This document shows positions 44,085-55,671 of a DNA stretch of 64,000 nucleotides, piece after piece. The DNA is from Knufia peltigerae (taxonomy: Eukaryota; Ascomycota; Eurotiomycetes; Chaetothyriales; Trichomeriaceae), in contig JAPDRN010000135.1 of the NCBI GenBank assembly GCA_030247855.1, forward strand, positions 1-64,000. The letters run 5' to 3'. Under the pieces are notes generated by a model, which was given only the letters and a program-made list of their open reading frames with translations, made no database searches and was not told the origin of the DNA. A program made the translations under genes and the position numbers. Position 1 is the first letter of the stretch, and each line of letters opens with the position of its first letter.

Positions 44085-46379
44085 ATGGCATCAAGGTCGC
44101 TGAGTCATTCTGACGGCGAGGTGTCGAGTACAGATTCCGAGGCGAAGGCAAAGATCATACCGTCTTCCCACAATAACAGCAAAGTTGACCGTCATACCAG
44201 ACCCTTTTCTACCACCGCACCTAGATCGCGTCGATCACGTTCGAGATCTCCCTACCGAGCTCCTAGAGGCGAGAAGCGACCGCGGGACTACGATTCTCCG
44301 AGGAACAGGCCGAGAAATGATCCGCGAACGTTTTCTGTGAGATACGACGAGGCTAGAGGCCATCGCCGAAACACAACCTACGAAGAGCGAGGCTCTAAGC
44401 GGTCTAGAACATATTCACGCAGTCGCAGTCGAAGCCGCTCACCGTATCGACGTGCAAAGTACGATGATGGTGAAAGAGCACAGGCGAAGAAAGCCGCAGC
44501 TACTTCCGGTAGGAGCGATGCAGAGCCGCGCCCGCCCCGTCAAGTTGACACCGGTGAAATGCGAACAAGCAGGCAAGGTACTCCCTCGGACGTCAAGCAT
44601 CAGCACATCTCGGAAACTGGCACTCCTTCAACCCAATCCTTGACTGACGGGCCAGGATCGAGCAGAGATCTACCTAGTGATGCTAATGCTGCAACGCCAG
44701 AAGTCGTTGACGAAGCCGAGGAACCCAAGGTAGTTGATGAAGCGGCTCTCATCGAACAACGTCGCAAGCGTCGAGAAGCTATCAAGAACAAATACAAAAG
44801 CCAGGCTACCCCTCTTCTCGTTCAAGCATTACACACGGGCGCGGAGGCGAAAATCGGTAGTCCTGCCCCAGAAAGTTATCCTACCACTCCAGGACGTTCC
44901 GGTAAGTGGCTATCCTCGCTGTCTCATTGTTGTCTAACGAAATTTTCAGAATCTCCGCCCTCCACTCCTCGAACCCCGAAGGAAGTATCAGCGCCGCAGT
45001 CTCCTGCCGAGCTCAGTTTTGATGTCGACGTTGAAATGAGTAATCCTGCTAGAGGCACCCCACCCACTGATGGACCGTCGGCGGCGGACTACGATCCTAC
45101 GGCGGATATGGAAGAAGAACGCGCACGCCATGACAAGAGATTGTTCAAGGAGGACGATAAATCACTTACTAAAGCAGATGAGCAGGCTGTTGAACATGCC
45201 CAGGAGTCCGCTGCGTCTGGTCCCAAGAAAAAAGATGAATTCGACATGTTTGCCGATGAGGATGATGACGATATGTTCGCAGAGGCCCCCATGAAACCGA
45301 AGGCAGAGGCGCAGACTGCTCAAGCACTTGATGTCAATCTCATGGATAACTGGGATGATCCCGAAGGATATTACATCACAATACTTGGTGAGCTGATTAT
45401 GGGTCGTTACCATGTAACACAAAATCTCGGTCGGGGAATGTTCTCATCCGTCGTTCGAGCCACCGACAGGCAGTCGGGCAAGCCGGTAGCTATCAAAATC
45501 GTTCGAAACAACGAGTCTATGAGAAAGGCCGGCATCAAAGAAATTGACATACTCAAGGACATCGCAGCCAATGATCCAGAGGACAAGAAGCATGTCATTC
45601 GTCTGGAACGTTCTTTTGATCACAAAGGTCATTTGTGCATGGTGTTCGAAAGCCTTTCAATGAATCTGCGAGAAGTGCTCAAGAAGTTTGGAAGAGATGT
45701 CGGCCTCAACATCAAGGCCATCCGAGCCTATTCTCAGCAATTATTCTTGGGATTGAGCTTGTTGAAAAAATGTCAGTATATCCATGCTGATCTCAAGCCA
45801 GACAACATCCTCGTCAATGAAGCCAGAAGCACTCTCAAAATTTGTGATCTCGGATCAGCCTCCCCCATCACCGAGAACGCAACGGCACCTTATCTCGTCT
45901 CTCGATTCTATCGAGCACCAGAAGTCATTCTTGGCATTCCCTATGACTATGGTGTAGACATGTGGTCAATCGGGTGCACGTTGTTCGAGTTGTACACTGG
46001 AAAGATTTTATTCACCGGTCGAAACAACAACGGCATGTTGAAAGCGATCATGGATTGTCGAGGCAAGTTTCCACATAAATTGCTGCGGAGAGGTGCCTTG
46101 ACCTATGACTACTTCGACGACCTGCTCAATTTCCGAGCTCAAGAGGTCGACAAGGTGACTGGTCGAACCCTAGTACGCATGATAGACATCAAGCCGAAGC
46201 CGGTTAAGGACTTGAGATCGAGGTTGATGCCAAAGGACAAGCGAATGAACGAACAAGAGAGAAAGGAACTGGAATTATTCACTGATCTACTGGACAAATG
46301 CTTGGATTTGAGACCTGAGAAACGGATCACGCCCATGGACGCCCTTAAGCACCCATTTATCTTGAGAACCAAAGGATAG
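44085..46379 (+). CDS. prp4: Prp4-type serine/threonine protein kinase (splicing)
   Basis: Spliced model: 44085-44901, 44950-46379 (748 aa); the 48-nt intron 44902-44949 is in frame and lies after TPGRS. The N-terminal half is Arg/Ser-rich (SRSRSRSRSPYRR) and charged, like the SR-type tail of Prp4 kinases. The kinase domain starts at YHVTQNLGRGMFSSVVRATD (Gly loop) and has VAIKIV (Lys), the Prp4-type loop YIHADLKPDNILV, CDLGSAS and SRFYRAPEVILG. The family phosphorylates pre-mRNA splicing factors of the U4/U6-U5 complex in the nucleus and is needed for spliceosome activation. This gene is a useful housekeeping anchor. Confidence 0.95.
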   Translation: MASRSLSHSDGEVSSTDSEAKAKIIPSSHNNSKVDRHTRPFSTTAPRSRRSRSRSPYRAPRGEKRPRDYDSPRNRPRNDPRTFSVRYDEARGHRRNTTYEERGSKRSRTYSRSRSRSRSPYRRAKYDDGERAQAKKAAATSGRSDAEPRPPRQVDTGEMRTSRQGTPSDVKHQHISETGTPSTQSLTDGPGSSRDLPSDANAATPEVVDEAEEPKVVDEAALIEQRRKRREAIKNKYKSQATPLLVQALHTGAEAKIGSPAPESYPTTPGRSGKWLSSLSHCCLTKFSESPPSTPRTPKEVSAPQSPAELSFDVDVEMSNPARGTPPTDGPSAADYDPTADMEEERARHDKRLFKEDDKSLTKADEQAVEHAQESAASGPKKKDEFDMFADEDDDDMFAEAPMKPKAEAQTAQALDVNLMDNWDDPEGYYITILGELIMGRYHVTQNLGRGMFSSVVRATDRQSGKPVAIKIVRNNESMRKAGIKEIDILKDIAANDPEDKKHVIRLERSFDHKGHLCMVFESLSMNLREVLKKFGRDVGLNIKAIRAYSQQLFLGLSLLKKCQYIHADLKPDNILVNEARSTLKICDLGSASPITENATAPYLVSRFYRAPEVILGIPYDYGVDMWSIGCTLFELYTGKILFTGRNNNGMLKAIMDCRGKFPHKLLRRGALTYDYFDDLLNFRAQEVDKVTGRTLVRMIDIKPKPVKDLRSRLMPKDKRMNEQERKELELFTDLLDKCLDLRPEKRITPMDALKHPFILRTKG

Positions 46380-46923
46380 GCCTGTCTGGCCTTGCCAAAC
46401 GACATTCTGCACCGTTAGATGAAACGATTCTGCGTGATTGGTTCCTGACACAACTGGCTAATATTGCATGTATGGATTGGTATCAAACAAGAGCTGCATT
46501 TTCCGCTTTAGCTACCTAAGATGGTGTGACGGCTTTGATGGAGACTAAGTGCTACCTAACAGTTTTAATCACGAGCACCAGCAGTGTATGCAATGGACAA
46601 CATATTCAGGTTGATATCAATAAGATACGAGACAAGTCAAGTAATGATAGATAGTCCTGGAGACTGTGGGCAGTTTTGTTTCTTTTTCTTTTGTCCCCCG
46701 GTTGGCCCTCCATATTTTCCCCTTGCCACTTTCATTTTCGACCACCTCTCTTGACCTACAGAGATGGCTGGGACTTGTTGTATTTTGATTTCCGATGTGT
46801 CGGTAACAAAACGTGCCTTTGATAACACGACGAGCCGTTGGTGTGTATTTGGGGAATGTATTGTAGGTTTGTAATAGTTAAAAAGAAGGGTTCCCCGGCA
46901 GTTTTCTCCCTCGGAGCTCTCGA
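46380..46923. other. Convergent 3' region of Prp4 and FAD dehydrogenase
   Basis: 3' untranslated sequence of two converging genes; no supported ORF. Confidence 0.4.
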
Positions 46924-49802
46924 TCAAAGTGCCTGTGCGGCATCCTTTCCAGCGATACGACCAAAGGTGAGGGATCGTAGGACGCTCGTTGCCGGTGGGT
47001 CTGTATTCGAGAACGGATGTCAGGTATGTATACTGACGGTACTCGTACTCGAATTTTACTCGTCGTCGTGACGCAAAAGGGCATATGTGGTATGCTGTTG
47101 ATATAGCGTATTCAGTAGACTCTTGTACTCACACTGTTTGTTATATCTCGGTCAGCATCATGTAGTGTAGAGGGTTTTGTCTAGGTTCGAGGGGGCTGTT
47201 AGGTGTTATTCTCACCTCGTTATAAAATAGTCCACTCAATTCACCAGATGCATAGAGTCCTGTCGATGATCAACTTGCGTGTAACGGGAGGGAGTGTAAA
47301 CGGTCATGGAGGACGTACCTGGAATAGGAACCCCAGTCGTCGACAAGACTCGAGAGTCAAGGTCGCACTTCAACCCGCCGTATGTAAATGTCAACTGAGC
47401 CTTCATGGGATATCTTCGATGAGGTGACTAAGTCAGTGTTGATGATGACAACGATGACACCGAGCGGGTGGGGGCGGGCATGATGCTTTTCAAGGCAGAA
47501 TTGATGGTCTTTCGAGCGACAGAGCATCCGTGAAACTTGATATTGCTTTGCTTACCCGTAAAATGGAGGCGCGTCGATGGGTTGTGCCCAATTCGTCTTG
47601 TCGGGAGACAATCTACCAACATCACGTAGAAAAAGTGTTAGTTTAGGTATCTTGGGTGGGTAACTTCTCGCTGAGCACTCTCTATGAAGGGAGGTGAAGC
47701 TTCTGGGGAGAAGTGACGATGGGCAATCAATTGTCTTGTCAACTGTACCCTGTTGTACGTTTACCATCCAACTTCATGAGATCGAATTCGTTTATGTTGA
47801 TCCTGGGAATTGTCAGAATGATTGACTAGAGAGTATGTTCGATGGAAAAAGGGCGATGAGAAATGAACTTACGCTGCATTGAATTCGTCCACGGTCTTTT
47901 TCAATTCCTTTGGATCTAGCCCAAGTTTCTCGGCTAGACCTTCGATCGTGTCGCTTTGCTCTGGTTCCTTGTCAGTCGTGTCGTAAACCCACCCTGGACG
48001 GAACCGGTCCATGATTGTCTTGTCGGTGATGCTGTTGGTATTGGCGTTGTCGTGTCAGTGTACAAGAACCGAGAAAGATGGACGAGGAGTCGAGGACTAT
48101 CGTACAAATATGATTGTTGATCTTGATCCCTCCACGTCTCAAGTGCGATCATTTCAAAGGTCGAGAAAAGACTAGTAAGTACGCGATATGTCAATATCTG
48201 TATGTCGGACTCTGTGTACTAGGCATGATATGGACTTACTGTCTCTTTCCTTCGTCATAGAATCTCTTGCAGTTCCTGTGACAAGTTAGTTGTTTGGTTG
48301 TACGGCCAGTCGAGAGATAGAGGAAGATCCAACTTGTTAACGACGATACCATAGTTGTGTCCCCAGATGACAGCGTCGGGTTTGGTGGCTCTCGTATCGA
48401 CCAATTCGCACTGAAATGTTGTTGAATGTTTGGTCAGCGTACATAACAGGAATCTCCCCTGTCATGACCGTGCTTCAGTGTTCAGCCTTTACTTACGTGC
48501 ATTCCACTCATTGACCCTGCTACCTGTAAACAGTGAGTGAGTAAATTGATCCCAGCTTCACCCCTGGTGTTTCCGGTTGCTCTTTCTTACCGCCGCTCCG
48601 ACTTCCAAACCCATCTTCAGGCCAAAACCTGTGTTGTACTTCAACCCTGGAGCAATGAGTTCGAGGTGCTCGGTCCGTGGTCCGACATATTTGCCCAGCC
48701 TACCAATCATCAGGATTCAGTACGCAATGGTCTCGAAGGAGGAAGTGCGCATACATTTCGCGATTGCCTTCGAACCCTCCACAAGCCAGCATGACCTTTT
48801 TGCTGCGGACCTTTGTCAAGAGGCCATCGGACTTTCGAACTTGGACTCCGCAGACAGTACCGTTGTCTTCTGTCAGGAGGTGTTCGGCTTGTGTCTCCCA
48901 CATGATATTGGCGCCGTCGAATGTCCGAATGTGGTCGAACAATGCATTGACTATGGCATGTCCGCCGCCCTAAACCTCAGTCAGAGAGTTGAATGCCGTG
49001 GTATTGCTGATCGATTGACCTCAGGAAAGACGAAATGTTGATCTGGTGGTTTGTCAGTACAGATGGACACAGATGCGAGGAGCAACCGCATGTGAACTTA
49101 CTGGTATTGAACTCTAGAAGCACATTCTTCTCATCATGATGGTTGAGTTTGACTCCATCTGTCCGGATTAAGTATCGCATGGGGCTCTGTTCGGTCGTCA
49201 TCTCTTACGATCAAGCAGATACTGTGCCGTTATTGGCACTTCTTTCTCCATCTTTGCGCAGTACTCTTGGTCGGCGAGACCATTGCTGGGTTTTGGTCAG
49301 TATTGCCTCTGATCTTTTTGGTCAATAGCTAACCTGACACGCTGTGAACAGATTAGTACGGCCCGAGCGATGCCAGGGAGAGCTTGCCTTCATTTCATGT
49401 TTCCAATCCAAGTCGAAATTGTTATCTGCAAGTATGAGAACCGATTCACTCCATGTTGCACTCGAGGCAAACCTTTGTCCAATCTGAGATACGCCATGGT
49501 CCATCTGAACGGATTCAGTTCAGAGAGTTTCCACGACGATTTCAACAACTCACCTGCTTGCGCCACATCGTTCTCCCTCCTTGCCGGCCTCGATCAAGGC
49601 AACTTTGCCTTTCTTGCCGAGTTTCTTGCATTCTTCAAGAAAATTCAAGGTTGTCATGGATCCCTAACCATGATTGAGCGTGTTATCCATACATACGCTG
49701 CTGACGAGAGCATACGGCAAACCCACTTCCCACCACAACGAGATCGTATACCTCCGTACCTGAGCCGGTGAGGCTGCTCACCACTTCGCTGACGAAAGAC
49801 AT
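46924..49802 (-). CDS. FAD-dependent dehydrogenase of fumarate reductase/3-ketosteroid dehydrogenase type, 21 exons
   Basis: Spliced exons: 49716-49802, 49554-49663, 49473-49504, 49388-49425, 49334-49341, 49209-49285, 49102-49158, 49020-49042, 48755-48969, 48591-48699, 48497-48523, 48334-48410, 48240-48275, 48106-48171, 47873-48031, 47749-47802, 47556-47612, 47319-47413, 47216-47259, 47133, 46924-47000 (482 aa). Motifs: VYDLVVVGSGFAG (FAD), ALIEAGKEG, HFVFPEGGGHAIVNALFDH, VMLACGGFEGN, LTFTYGGLKCD, GLYASGELSGLFYNEYP and TSVLRSLTFGRIAGKDA. These belong to FAD_binding_2 oxidoreductases, which reduce or desaturate dicarboxylates or 3-ketosteroids. No presequence is seen. Exceptional points are an 8-nt exon behind a GC-AG intron and a one-nucleotide exon (47133) that completes the Tyr codon of NEYP. 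The total is exactly 483 codons with stop. Confidence 0.85.
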
Positions 49803-51061
49803 GATAAGAGACGAAAGACTTCGGACCTCGTTTATGGTCTTCGTAATGATCAACGGCAACTACAGGACAACGAAATGAACAAAGATAACATTGCATGCTG
49901 TGGTCTTCATCCCAACTACTTTTCAACTCACGAAACTACCCCTCAGCACCGTGGATCGGGGGAAAACAACATCGAATCCCCGCAACGAATGGCAATGTGC
50001 TGTAAAGCATGGGCGAACCGCTCTGGACAAGCAAAGGCAGTGCTGGAGATGATACGAGTACCCCGCAAGAGAACTGGACCCAGGTAAGAATCGCACGTCA
50101 CATAGTCGACGATGTTGATCGACCGTGCCAGACAGGAAGCAACATTTGGAGCATTTGGAGAGGGACTCATCTAGCTCTTAAGCAACCCGAGGGTAAAGTA
50201 AGCCCAAAGGTTTGGTCGTTGGAGGAGTGTCTTTGGTGATATCTCACAGCCCTGAAGTCGACGGACCGATGGAACCTTGGTTGGGAAGATACATCAACTC
50301 CGAAATTGCGCATGCTCCTCGTCATGCAGATACACAAAAACAGTCAAGTATATCGAGACCTGGGTCTGGCAAATGAAACCCTCGCAGGACATCTGTCTAT
50401 TTCGTTACATGCTGACCAGGCCATGCAAAGGCGGTGAGGTGCGTCTACTGTTCAAATCATGCAGACCGCTGTCGTTATCAGCCCACCGAGTCGGACCATT
50501 CGGACAGTTATTATTAATGTTTGCCCACCAGTCCAAAACACAAGCCCCAGTGTCTTACCAACCTCGGCTTTTGTGGTTCTCCTCAAGCGTTGTTGTTGAC
50601 TGGGGTGCTTTTCTACGGACGCCCCGCAGTGATTTGCGAAAGCTATCAACGACGTATTGCATTTGATGCTCACAAGGCACCAGTAGCCTACAGATCCACC
50701 CCTCGCATCATCAAAGGTTGCCATCTTTTCTCCCTGCGAGCACGTACATACCGAGTCGTTTATTGGTGTCAGCATGGATCGATTCGATACGACTTCTCAC
50801 ACTCCCGCTTCCCGAGTAACGGTACCAGGTCGCTTGCCAGATTCCTGACTCGAATATCATGATACGCGCCCTACCTAGGTATAAGTTATGCCAAAGGCCA
50901 TGCTCGGTGGACGGTCGTTCCGTTCACTTCCTGATCGGTAAATGTACTAGTATATCTCTACCCCTTCAAATAGAGCCATCTTTCCTTCGCAGTCTTTGAA
51001 CCTTCTGGTTGTTTTGATTGTTTTGAATTGCCTTGTCGCCTTGTGCCAGAAATTTCCAATC
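49803..51061. promoter_or_regulatory. Divergent region between FAD dehydrogenase and Baeyer-Villiger-type monooxygenase
   Basis: 1.26 kb between outward-facing starts. Several ORFs of 70-130 codons occur but none has a domain. A CVYCSNHADRC-like peptide near 50440 resembles half a zinc cluster, without its partner half. Confidence 0.45.
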
Positions 51062-52847
51062 ATGGCAGATAACAATCCTTCCACCGGAAGTATTGTCCAT
51101 TGCGATGCTCTCATCATCGGCGCCGGCTTCAGTGGCATATCCATGCTCTACCGCCTACGCAAGTTGGGACTCAACACCAAGATCTTCGAATCGGGGAGTG
51201 GATTCGGGGGAGTCTGGTACTGGAACCGGTACCCCGGGGCACGGGTGGACTCTGAATGGCCTTACTACCAGTTGAACATCCCCGAGGTCTACCGCGACTG
51301 GAAATTCAGCGAGAGGTTCCCCGGCCACGAGGAGATCCGAGCGTACTTTGACCACGCCGACAAAGTCCTCGACCTGAGAAAGGACGTCGAGTTCAACGCC
51401 CACGTCGTCGACACGCAGTGGAAGGACGGGAAGTGGACCGTCAAGACCGACCAGGGCCAGGTCGCCCAGAGCAAGTACCTGATCTTGTGCTCTGGCCTGC
51501 TCCACCGACGGCACGTGCCCGACTTCCCCGGGCTGGACAAGTTCCAAGGGGTCATCCACCACACGGGGTTCTACCCGGACAAGTTGAGCGTCCAGGGGAA
51601 GAGAGTGGCCCTCATCGGCGCCGGAGCCACGGCGGTACAGGTGACGCAAGAACTGTCCAAGGAGGCCGACCAGCTCACCATCTTCATGCGCCGCCCGAGT
51701 CTGTGCCTGCCGATGGGTCAGAGGCGCATCGACGACCAAGAGCAGAGGGGGTGGAAGGCGTTTTATCCGACCTTGTTCCGCGAGGGCCGCAAATCGGGGG
51801 CCGGCTTCCCGAGCATCAAGGGGACCTGCGGCGTCAACGACGTCTCGGACGAGGAAAGAGAGAGGTACTGGGAGGAACTGTGGGGGATGGGCGGCTTCAA
51901 CTTCATCACCGCAAACTACCTCGACATTTACGTGGACAAGGAATCGAACCAAAAGGTCTACGACTTTTGGGCCAAGAAGACCAGGCAGAGGATCAAGGAC
52001 CCCCGAAAGCGAGACCTCATGGCCCCGAAAGAGGCCCCTTACTATATCGGGACGAAACGTGCCCCCCTGGAACAGGATTACTACGAGTGTGTCGATCGGG
52101 ACAACGTCGACATTGTCAACATGAACGAAGAACCCCTCGAGACTTTCAACGAGAAGGGCCTACTTTTGAAAAATGGGAAACAAATGGATTTTGACATGGT
52201 TATTTTGGCAACTGGATTTGATTCATTTTCCGGATCGTAAGTTTGACACACAAAAAAAACCTGAAAAAATTGAAACCCCTTTCGAGGGTCTGTTGTAACT
52301 TACATTGGTTTACTTTCTAGATTGACACAAATGGGCCTCAAGAATAAAGACGGAGTCGACATCAAGGATGTCTGGAAGGACGGTATCAGAACTTACTTGG
52401 GAATGACGTTCAACGGGTTTCCTAATGCATTTATGATTTATACACCTCATGGTATGACCCTTTTGCCCTTTGTTTCTGGTTTGTCCTCGTTTTTTTTTTC
52501 TTGTCTTCATTTCTAATTTGTCATTGTCGACAGCACCCACCGCCCTCTCCAACGGCCCGACCATCATCGAGATGCAGTGCGACTTTGTCGTGTCGATGAT
52601 TGAGAAACTCGAAGAGTCCAAAGCCAAATCCGTCGAACCCACCCGAGAGGCCGAGGACAACTGGGACGACATGATTGACAAAATGAACAAACCCACGCTT
52701 TTCCCGTTGACCAACAGTTGGTGGACGGGCGCGAACATCCCCGGAAAGAAGGTCCAGATGTTGACCCACATCGGCGGGATCGACAACTATGAACTCCAGT
52801 GTAGAGATACATTGGACGGGTTCAAGGGGTTCGACGTCGTGTACTAA
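51062..52847 (+). CDS. Baeyer-Villiger-type FAD/NADPH monooxygenase
   Basis: Spliced model: 51062-52236, 52321-52451, 52534-52847 (539 aa, the normal length). FAD fingerprint ALIIGAGFSGI, then GGVWYWNRYPGARVDSE, the typical second element of cyclohexanone-type monooxygenases. The class fingerprint FxGxxxHxxxW[PD] is present as FQGVIHHTGFYP, with Tyr in place of Trp. The NADPH fingerprint is ALIGAGATAVQ, and ILATGFDSFSGS is the usual ATG motif. The family inserts oxygen next to a ketone to give an ester or lactone. GC content of the first exon is clearly higher than in surrounding sequence. The Met at 51062 is preferred over 50996, since the upstream 22 residues form a hydrophobic leader that does not fit the cytosolic family. 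It is divergent from the FAD dehydrogenase. Confidence 0.92.
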
Positions 52848-53165
52848 AAACACAGTGACTTCACAAAGTGACAAAATCACACCAATCACAATACGGTATA
52901 CCTGATACGGAAATCCCAAATTGTCCGCTCGAGAGAGTCAGGGCGATGCAGTTGAGTGCGGCGGCGGTGATGATGCGGTATGATACAGGGTAACATGGTA
53001 CACCGTGGGGAAGAGTACGATATGCTCCTGAGTATTATCATCTAGACTCTAAGCCCTAAAGACATGGTGACGCGGTACATGATGTCGATAGCTTTGATTT
53101 ATACTCCGTACGGGCAGAGAGGATAATATAGCATAATAATCTCAATCTCAATCTCAATCACAATC
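52848..53165. other. Convergent 3' region with a TACGGAGTA copy and a hexamer repeat
   Basis: Contains the reverse-strand 9-mer (53102-53110) and the CTCAAT microsatellite next to the stop codon of the hydroxylase. Confidence 0.45.
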
Positions 53166-53170
53166 TCAAT
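53141..53170. repeat. (CTCAAT)n hexanucleotide microsatellite
   Basis: Five consecutive hexamers, four exact and one with CACAAT, ending in the last codons/stop of the minus-strand hydroxylase (53166). Length changes here could alter its final residues. Confidence 0.75.
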
Positions 53171-55376
53171 GACTTCTCCCAAGGTACTTATCTAATACAA
53201 TCTCTACATCTTTGGCTGTGTTAGTGGCATCCAAAACCATCAATATATGCTGGTCAGGTCGGACGAGTAGACCTCCAGCCTTGTCAAGTCCAGACGAAGC
53301 CAACCACCCGTCCGCACCGGGCCCGACGACTTCAAAGTCTCGACCTAGACGATAACTTTTGACTCCAGGAACGCTGTCCAGATTGCCCAACAAGGTAAAC
53401 TTGTCAATGTCGCAGAGGTCAAGGGTACTGTGTTGTCGAAGTTGGATGTCGTCGGCGGAAAACTCGTCCACGTACGATACATCTACCGGCGCCAGATTCG
53501 GTTTGGTGCTGCTTTGTTGACGCAAAAGACGTATCCATGCATGAGGTAACCTTGCGCCGACCGCGAAGCTGGGAACGTACTTTGATGCGTGGGGCGGGAT
53601 GGATTTGTCGCCGTAAACGTAGCCAATGTGAAGTGCAAGCTGGACACGTATTCCTTTAGTACAGGGAAAAGAAGCAAGGAAGGGGACCGCACTGGAAAAC
53701 TCACATTATCAAAATGTTCTCTCTGTGCCTCGATCCCCTCATCAATCTCTCTTTTCTTGTCCGGATCACCAAGTGAAGCGTAAAGGTTTCGTCTGGCTCG
53801 GACCGCATCTTCTCCGATCCCCAACGTCTTGAGCAGGCCAAAAATTTGTTTCCCATTCTTCACACTCTGTATCGAATTCACAATGGCGACTTGTCGTCTT
53901 TCTTCGTCATAAGAGTCGAGGAGCCGCTCAGACGCTTTACCCTGGAGGACCAATGCGATCTTGTACGCGAGATTGTGGACGTCGCCCAGTCCCGAGTTCA
54001 GTCCGAGACCGCCGGTGGGCGGGAAGGAATGTGCTGCGTCGCCGGCCCTGTTCAGACACGTCAACAGACCGGTTACAATTATCGACACAACGGATATCGG
54101 TTCAGATAGTCGTCCCCAACTTACAAAAAAACGTTGCCTTGTCTGTAGAATCTCGCTACTTTTCGACTGAGCACCCAAGGCCGGTAGCTTAGAACGTCGA
54201 AGGGAATATCCTTCCCAATTGCACTTGTGACGGTTTGACGACATAGTTCTTGGTTCCAGCTCTCTACCGGTTGTTTGGTCGCCTGGAGAACGGTCAGAGG
54301 CTGTAATGAAAGGCTCGGTCAGCAGGAAAATCCAGGAACTCACGTCAAAGTTGCTGATCAGGACCGAGTTTCCTGATAGATCGTAGGCAATGATGAATCC
54401 AGACGCTAGAGGGTCGGCAATCCAATGTAGCATGCCGACTCGATTTCCAACGATAGGACGCAAGTTGGCATTGAAATGGATGGTCATCATTGTTTCATCT
54501 GCATAACATACATGGTTAATTGATGCGCCTGGGATGAACGTTTGTCAGGTTGCTAATTGGGCTATCTCACATGAGTCTTCTCCATCACTTCCGATACCTA
54601 GGCCTGTGCGTACTTTACTCCTCGCCCCGTCACATGCGATGAGGTATTTGGAGCGAATCTGGAATTGATGGCCTGTTGTACGCTCCTCTACGGTCGTTAT
54701 AACTGCCTGAAAGCCGTCCTCCGCCGATGTCAGTATTAAGAGGCTTCTCGTGGCGCAGCGACTTGCTTACCTGACGTAGTGAAATGAAAGATACGCCCCT
54801 TCGAATGTCGACGTTCGAGTCCTTGGCTAGCACATCTGTCAAATATTGTTCAAAGGCTGGCTGAGGAATGTTGTGGATCATCTTTAACGGGTCAGTCTTC
54901 TGTATGAAGTCCGAGAGAAGAGTCGCAGATCACCTCAGGCGTGTATCGCAGCACATCGACATCCATCCTCTCGTATGGCAAGACACCGATAGTTTGGCCG
55001 CTTAGGTTCGTGACGAAGTTTACCCAGTAGGCGTCACGCCTTTGGGTGCCCAGTTGACGAATTTTAGCAACATCCAGGTGTGATTGTCGGCATATTTCAA
55101 GCGATCTTGGAGATAAAGCATGGGCTTTGGGTGCACCCAATCTTTCGGGATACCTCTCGACGATCAAACATTTGACTGTTTACCCGTTAATTCTCGTCAC
55201 CAAGAGGGTGGAAGATTATGACCTCCCAGCTGAGAAAGTAGATGCGCCTGAAAAAGACCAGCAGGTCCACCTCCAACAATGAGAACCGGGACATCTATGT
55301 TGTAAGCGTCGTGTTCGTGTACTACGAACGAGCTCGGACGTTGGTCGGGATTGGTAGCATCCATGGATTCCAGCAT
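53166..55376 (-). CDS. Phenol 2-monooxygenase-type FAD aromatic hydroxylase
   Basis: Spliced model of eight exons: 55223-55376, 54934-55175, 54771-54881, 54571-54706, 54344-54498, 54125-54300, 53705-54047, 53166-53639 (596 aa). FAD motif PVLIVGGGPAGLFQAHLL, IVERYPERLGAPKAHALSPR, DG motif YLIACDGARSKVR, VLSYRPWVLSRKVA, and the second FAD motif LAGDAAHSFPPTGGLGLNSG. The C-terminal thioredoxin-like part (GGLLVRPDQHILMV) is typical of phenol hydroxylase and TfdB/PheA-type enzymes. They add a hydroxyl ortho to a phenol using NADPH and O2. The product would suit an extradiol dioxygenase such as the one at 42659, but this link is inference. It shares orientation with the C2H2 regulator to its right; only about 300 bp separate them. 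Confidence 0.92.
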
Positions 55377-55671
55377 TTCGAAGTTGATAGGTCGGAATCA
55401 ACGATGTTCTGCAATCTGGGACTAGCGGGATTTGATTTTCTGACCAGTTCGCACACAGGTTTCAAGTAGTGATATCGCGGATTCGGATATTCCATAGGGC
55501 AGACTGTAATAGTATATGTTCCATTGACTCGAAGAATGTGGTGGAGAGACTGGCGGAGAAGTAGATTGTGGAGAAAGGGGACATTGCGGCGGGGAAGGCA
55601 ACGCACAGTGATTCCCCATCGATACCCGTCTCTCCTCAAGCGCAGCTCAACCGAAAGACACCCGAAATACC
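55377..55671. other. Short spacer between hydroxylase start and C2H2 regulator stop
   Basis: 295 bp between two minus-strand genes, so it is the whole promoter space of the hydroxylase. No repeated element found. Confidence 0.4.

Noticed and set aside
47134..47215. Single intron joining the exon ending 47216 directly to 47000
   Set aside because: It puts the last exon in a frame without the conserved TSVLRSLTFGRIAG tail; the phases differ by one nucleotide.
50430..50500. CVYCSNHADRC-like half zinc cluster
   Set aside because: No matching first half (CX2CX6C) or plausible splice route was found nearby; likely chance, possibly a decayed regulator.
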